Below, piece after piece: positions 4,853 to 8,174 of a DNA stretch of 8,174 nucleotides (position 1 is the first letter of the stretch; every line of letters begins with the position of its first letter). Where the stretch lies: assembly GCA_045577615.1 (NCBI GenBank), contig JAZNIT010000002.1, positions 1-8,174 of the forward strand, in the 5' to 3' direction. The translations under genes were made by a program, and so were the position numbers. The notes below the pieces were generated by a model. It searched no databases and was not told where the DNA came from. It saw only the letters and a program-made list of their open reading frames with translations. The stretch comes from RGIG2206 sp045577615. Lineage in GTDB: Bacteria; Bacillota; Clostridia; Oscillospirales; Acutalibacteraceae.

Positions 4853-6952
4853 ATGAAAAAGATTTTGTCCGTAGCACTTTGCTTGGTGCTGATATTCTCG
4901 GCAATCCCCGTGTTTGCATTTAGTGCAAGCGCGGCTACTGAGTATACAAGTGGGCATTACACCTACACTGTATCAAACGGCGAAGCAACTATCACCGATT
5001 GTAATACAAGCATTAGCGGAGATATTGTTATCCCTTCAACCTTGGGCGGGTATCCCGTAACCGGTATAGGCAAAAATGCATTTCAATACTGCAGCAGTCT
5101 TACAAGCATCACCATCCCCGATAGCGTAACCAGTATAGGCAGTTATGCATTTTCTAGCTGCAGCAGTCTTACAAGCATCACCATCCCCGATAGCGTAACC
5201 AGTATAGGAGGTTATGCATTTTATAACTGCATCAGTCTTACAAGCATCACCATCCCCGATAGCGTAACCAGTATAGGAGGTTATGCATTTTATGAATGCA
5301 GCAATCTTACAAGCATCACCATCCCCGATAGCGTAACTAGTATAGGCTATAGTGCATTTTCTAGCTGCAGCAATCTTACAAGCATCACCATCCCCGATAG
5401 CGTAACCAGTATAGGCAGTTTTGCATTTAATAACTGCAGCAATCTTACAAGCATCACTATCCCCGATAGCGTAACCAGTATAGGCAATTATGCATTTTCT
5501 TACTGCAGCAGGCTTACAAGAGTATATTATAGAGGAACAGCGGCTGACAAAGGGAAGATCACTATTGGTTCTGACAATAGTAGACTAACCAACGCAACTT
5601 GGTATTATAACAGTTGTATCGGTTCTGCAAAGCATACATATGACAACGCTTGCGACCGAGATTGTAATGTGTGCGGTGCTGTTCGCAAAGCGTCTAATCA
5701 CATCTATACCAACGCTTGCGACCGAGATTGCAATGTTTGCGGCACTTTCAGAAGCGCTCCCCACAGCTATGACAATGCTTGCGACGACACTTGTGACTTG
5801 TGTGGAGCTGAGCGCGAAGTCTCTGACCATGTGTATACCAACGTTTGTGATAGCACCTGCAACGAGTGTGGATATGTAAGAACTGTCTCTGACCACGTTT
5901 ATGGTAATGTCTGCGACATAGACTGTAATGTTTGCGGATTTATCCGCACCGTTCCCCACGTATTTACAGACGAATGTGACGGCGAGTGCGACCTTTGCTA
6001 TGATACCCGCAAGCCGCCCCACCAGTATGATGGCATATGCGACGGCGAATGCAATCTCTGCGGTAAAAAACGATCTGTACCCGACCACACCTATGACAAC
6101 GAGCAAGATGCCGATTGCAACGAGTGCGGAGCGATTCGTGAGATTGAAAACGCCATAACCGGCACCTGCGGTGATAATATCACCTGGAAGTTAAACCTTG
6201 ATACCAAAATCCTCACTCTCACCGGCACAGGTGCTACCTACAACTATGTTAACGTCGGCAACACCAATCCCTTCATTGAGCACCGTGCCAACATCAAAAC
6301 CATCATTATCGGTGATGGCATTACTCGTTTGGGCAACCGCTTGTTCAGAGGTTTGTCACAGGTTGAATCGGTAAGGTTTGGCAAAGACATTACTACTATG
6401 GGCTATGAGGTTTTCTATGGCTGCGGCAAGCTTGCAAACGTTGAGCTTAACGAGGGTCTGACTCATTTGGGCGCTCTGACCTTCTATAACTGCTATAAGC
6501 TTACTCAAATTCAGATTCCCTCAACTGTAACCAATCTTGAAAACCGTGCCTTTAAGGGCACAGGCCTTACTTCTATCATTGTGCCTGATACCGTAACCAA
6601 GATGGGCTACGAAGTCTTTATGAACTGTGCAAGTCTTGAAAGTGTTGACTTTACCAAGGGTGTGTCAATGCTTAACCACCGAACCTTTGAAAATTGCACC
6701 TCTCTTAAAACCTTCTATTTCACAAGAAATATGTGCCGCATCCGTTCACGTGCCTTCTATGGTTGCACCGCCCTTGAGAGCATCACCTTTGAAGATGCCG
6801 ACAATATGTGGGGCTCATCAAACGGACAAGAGGCCAAAATCGCCTCCAACGTTTTTGAAGGATGTAACTCAACCCTTCAACTGATTGCCGAAGATGGCAC
6901 TCACGTTGAAAATTACGCATCTCGTTTTGGTTTCACCTTTGTGGCAAAATAA
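4853..6952 (+). CDS. Secreted BspA-like leucine-rich-repeat protein with His/Cys repeats
   Basis: A 699-residue secreted protein. Residues 1-27 are a signal peptide: MKK, a hydrophobic core, and an ASA cleavage motif. Residues 29-82 form a capping region (Y-T-V-S-N-G-E-A-T-I, then IPSTLGGYPVTGIG). Residues 83-220 hold six almost identical 23-residue LRR_5 units (LTSITIPDSVTSIG-AF-C). Residues 261-433 contain eight 21-22-residue units with H-x5-C-x3-C-x2-C-G. A beta region with GTCGDNITWKLN begins at 437, and a second, diverged LRR_5 block spans about 479-690. There is no sortase signal, dockerin, SLH domain or C-terminal membrane segment, so it is probably released or held non-covalently. Such proteins are linked to adhesion or binding of host or dietary ligands, but this one's ligand is unknown. 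The GGAGG site at 4840-4844 supports the start. The gene is monocistronic, between a leader terminator and a 3' terminator. Confidence 0.9.
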   Translation: MKKILSVALCLVLIFSAIPVFAFSASAATEYTSGHYTYTVSNGEATITDCNTSISGDIVIPSTLGGYPVTGIGKNAFQYCSSLTSITIPDSVTSIGSYAFSSCSSLTSITIPDSVTSIGGYAFYNCISLTSITIPDSVTSIGGYAFYECSNLTSITIPDSVTSIGYSAFSSCSNLTSITIPDSVTSIGSFAFNNCSNLTSITIPDSVTSIGNYAFSYCSRLTRVYYRGTAADKGKITIGSDNSRLTNATWYYNSCIGSAKHTYDNACDRDCNVCGAVRKASNHIYTNACDRDCNVCGTFRSAPHSYDNACDDTCDLCGAEREVSDHVYTNVCDSTCNECGYVRTVSDHVYGNVCDIDCNVCGFIRTVPHVFTDECDGECDLCYDTRKPPHQYDGICDGECNLCGKKRSVPDHTYDNEQDADCNECGAIREIENAITGTCGDNITWKLNLDTKILTLTGTGATYNYVNVGNTNPFIEHRANIKTIIIGDGITRLGNRLFRGLSQVESVRFGKDITTMGYEVFYGCGKLANVELNEGLTHLGALTFYNCYKLTQIQIPSTVTNLENRAFKGTGLTSIIVPDTVTKMGYEVFMNCASLESVDFTKGVSMLNHRTFENCTSLKTFYFTRNMCRIRSRAFYGCTALESITFEDADNMWGSSNGQEAKIASNVFEGCNSTLQLIAEDGTHVENYASRFGFTFVAK
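5099..5512 (+). repeat. Six in-frame 69-bp tandem repeats (LRR_5 units)
   Basis: Units begin with CTTACAAGC at 5099, 5168, 5237, 5306, 5375 and 5444, exactly 69 bp apart; a seventh start at 5513 diverges at once. The core ATCACCATCCCCGATAGCGT and its flanks are almost unchanged, including at synonymous positions. Differences cluster in the 9-12 bases coding for the variable residues around AF and C. Such DNA identity implies recent duplication or ongoing homogenisation. Confidence 0.95.
5633..6151 (+). repeat. Eight repeats of a His/Cys motif, H-x5-C-x3-C-x2-C
   Basis: Protein residues 261-433 comprise eight units, each like H-x-Y-x-N-x-C-D-x-x-C-N-x-C-G-x-x-R. The seventh keeps all four candidate ligands and the eighth replaces the first Cys by Gln (EQDADCNEC). 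The sixth has Tyr in place of the Gly. At DNA level the first two units still share stretches such as CTTGCGACCGAGATTG. One His and three Cys per unit suggest metal binding or disulfide formation; this is inference. Confidence 0.85.
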
Positions 6953-6958
6953 TATGAC

Positions 6959-6987
6959 AAAATCCCGTTCGTTTGAACGGGATTTTT
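6959..6987 (+). terminator. Intrinsic terminator of the LRR gene
   Basis: AAAATCCCGTTC (6959-6970) pairs perfectly with GAACGGGATTTT (6975-6986) across a GTTT loop. The stem ends in a T-run to 6987. It begins six bases after the LRR stop codon. The A-rich 5' side means it could also work for transcripts from the other strand. Confidence 0.93.
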
Positions 6988-6988
6988 G

Positions 6989-7030
6989 AATGTAGGGAAC
7001 GGATTCATCCGTTGAGCGTTGCGAAGCAAC
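6989..7030 (+). repeat. Fourth REP-like copy plus small hairpin
   Basis: ATGTAGGG (6990-6997) is followed by the palindrome AACGGA-TTCA-TCCGTT (6998-7013), again GTAG next to a hairpin as at 4356-4495. A second stem, GTTGC-GAA-GCAAC (7018-7030), follows. It sits directly after the terminator and before the promoter of the next gene. Confidence 0.5.
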
Positions 7031-7063
7031 ATATCGTGCAAGCGAGCATAAATGCATTTTCTC

Positions 7064-7092
7064 TTGCCAAAAGGGGCAAAATCCATTATACT
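7064..7092 (+). promoter_or_regulatory. Predicted sigma-A promoter of the YgiQ-family gene
   Basis: TTGCCA (7064-7069) and TATACT (7087-7092) are separated by 17 bases; transcription would begin near 7099. A small inverted repeat, TTGCC-N6-GGCAA (7064-7079), overlaps the -35 box. It could be an operator or chance. Confidence 0.65.
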
Positions 7093-7122
7093 GTTCATAT
7101 ATTAACGAAAGGAGTGAGCGCC

Positions 7123-8174
7123 GTGGAGTTTCTGCCTATCACTAAAGCCGAAATGCTTAAAAGGGGATGGGATGCCCCCGATATAGTTCTGGTTACAGGT
7201 GACAGCTATGTTGATCACGCAAGCTTTGGCACCGCCATCGTATCCCGTCTGCTTGAGGCAGAGGGCTTCAAGGTGTGCATTTTGCCCCAACCCCAATGCG
7301 ATGCTGACTACCGCCGATTTGGCAAGCCTCGCCTTGCCTTTTTCGTCAACGGCGGCAACATCGACTCAATGGTGGCTCACTACACTGCCGCCAAGCGTCG
7401 CCGCAGTGACGATGCCTATACAGCAGGTGGCAAGTCGGGCAACCGTCCCGACCGCGCCGTCACCGTCTATTGTCAGGCCATCCGTCGCGTGTGGGGTGAC
7501 GTCCCCGTGGCCATCGGCGGATTAGAGGCATCCTTGCGCCGCTTTGCCCATTATGATTATTGGGATGATAAGGTGCGCCCCTCGGTGCTTATCGAGTCGT
7601 CAGCCGACCTTCTTATGTTCGGTATGGGGGAGCGCCAGGTGGTCGAAATCGCCAAACGCCTTAACGGGGGTGAGCACATCTCAACCCTCACCGATATAAA
7701 GGGCACCTGCTATGCCATCAAGGCGGCAGAGTATCAACCTGCCCCTTGCGCCGAGTGCCCCTCCTTCGAACAGGTCAGCCAACCCACCGACAGCGGCAAA
7801 CGGCAATACGCCATATCCTGCCGCATTCAGCAAAACGAGCACGACGCCGTCAGGGGCAAACGGGTAATTCAGCGCCACGGCAACCTTATTGTCGTTCAAA
7901 ACGAGCCCCAACCGCCCCTCACCACCGCCGAGCTTGACAGGGTTTACAGCCTGCCCTATTGCCGCAACTGGCACCCCTCCTATGACGAGGTGGGCGGTGT
8001 TCCCGGACTGCAGGAGGTCAAGTTTTCCATCACCCACAACCGCGGCTGCTTTGGTGCCTGCAACTTCTGCTCCATCGCCTACCACCAAGGCCGCGCAGTA
8101 ACCTGCCGCAGTGAAGAGTCTGTTCTTCGTGAGGCGGAACTGCTCACCAAAATGCCCGATTTCAAGGGCTACAT
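7123..8174 (+). CDS. ygiQ: YgiQ-family radical SAM protein, 3' end outside window
   Basis: At least 350 residues of an UPF0313/YgiQ-family radical S-adenosylmethionine protein; the frame is open to the window edge and the family is usually about 600-700 residues. The N-terminus FLPITKAEMLKRGWDAPD, then VLVTGDSYVDHASFGTA, matches the family's cobalamin-binding-like leading domain. RRSDDAYTAGGK, NRPDRA and IGGLEASLRRFAHYDYWDD are further family blocks. The 4Fe-4S/SAM motif is GCFGACNFC, with C309, C313 and C316 in C-x3-C-x2-C spacing. The GTG start at 7123 is preferred: AAAGGAG (7108-7114) ends eight bases before it, and an ATG at 7153 would cut into the conserved start. The protein's reaction is not established. 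GC content, especially at third positions, looks higher than in the preceding LRR gene. It has its own promoter after the LRR terminator. Confidence 0.93.
   Translation, partial: MEFLPITKAEMLKRGWDAPDIVLVTGDSYVDHASFGTAIVSRLLEAEGFKVCILPQPQCDADYRRFGKPRLAFFVNGGNIDSMVAHYTAAKRRRSDDAYTAGGKSGNRPDRAVTVYCQAIRRVWGDVPVAIGGLEASLRRFAHYDYWDDKVRPSVLIESSADLLMFGMGERQVVEIAKRLNGGEHISTLTDIKGTCYAIKAAEYQPAPCAECPSFEQVSQPTDSGKRQYAISCRIQQNEHDAVRGKRVIQRHGNLIVVQNEPQPPLTTAELDRVYSLPYCRNWHPSYDEVGGVPGLQEVKFSITHNRGCFGACNFCSIAYHQGRAVTCRSEESVLREAELLTKMPDFKGY

Noticed and set aside
4681..4923. Open frames on both strands across the LRR leader
   Set aside because: They lack ribosome binding sites, their products are low-complexity, and one runs into the signal-peptide coding region in another frame.
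5099..5512. CRISPR array
   Set aside because: The 69-bp period is a coding repeat in frame with the protein, and there are no unique spacers or cas genes.
5585..6106. Minus-strand frame of 173 codons opposite the Cys-rich repeats
   Set aside because: It is open only because the repeated codons on the plus strand avoid stops in that frame; its Val/Ala/Ile-rich product is a repeat shadow.
7681..8088. Minus-strand frame of 135 codons opposite the radical SAM gene
   Set aside because: It lies antisense to conserved YgiQ sequence in GC-rich DNA, where long spurious frames are common.

Overview
The window looks like a chromosomal segment from an anaerobic, gut-type Firmicute of class Clostridia, probably Oscillospirales/Ruminococcaceae-like. 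This is an inference from purine-rich Shine-Dalgarno sites, the protein types, a secreted BspA-like leucine-rich-repeat protein with CDxxCNxCG repeats, and intergenic palindromic repeats of a kind I associate with that group. No rRNA, tRNA, CRISPR array or transposase gene is visible.

Layout. 1-165: non-coding cluster of at least five short hairpins. 168-1110: promoter and a complete PHP-domain metal-dependent phosphoesterase. 1175-1469: gene debris, namely the first ~60 codons of a sugar-phosphate isomerase/epimerase-like TIM-barrel protein running into an unrelated frame. 1491-1594: candidate ArgR/AhrC operators and a strong sigma-A promoter. 1637-4246: argG and argH, 15 bases apart, closed by an intrinsic terminator; together they convert citrulline plus aspartate to arginine plus fumarate. 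4281-4620: repeats only, namely a short AT-rich direct repeat, three REP-like GTAG palindromes and a two-hairpin intergenic element. 4620-4840: promoter and a long, apparently structured 5' leader ending in a terminator just before the ribosome binding site. 4853-6952: secreted 699-residue protein with two LRR_5/BspA-like blocks around eight His/Cys repeats, followed by a strong terminator. 6989-7122: a fourth REP-like palindrome and a promoter. 7123-8174: 5' part of a YgiQ-family radical SAM gene that runs off the right edge.

The only genes clearly working together are argG and argH, the last two steps of arginine synthesis. The other genes look independent, each with its own promoter and/or terminator. 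The item most worth following up is the leader of the leucine-rich-repeat gene. A predicted transcript start coincides with one arm of a perfect 14-base inverted repeat. Further helices nest inside it, and a terminator with a mutually exclusive alternative hairpin sits directly before the start codon. This is the layout of a riboswitch or attenuator, but I do not recognise the class.
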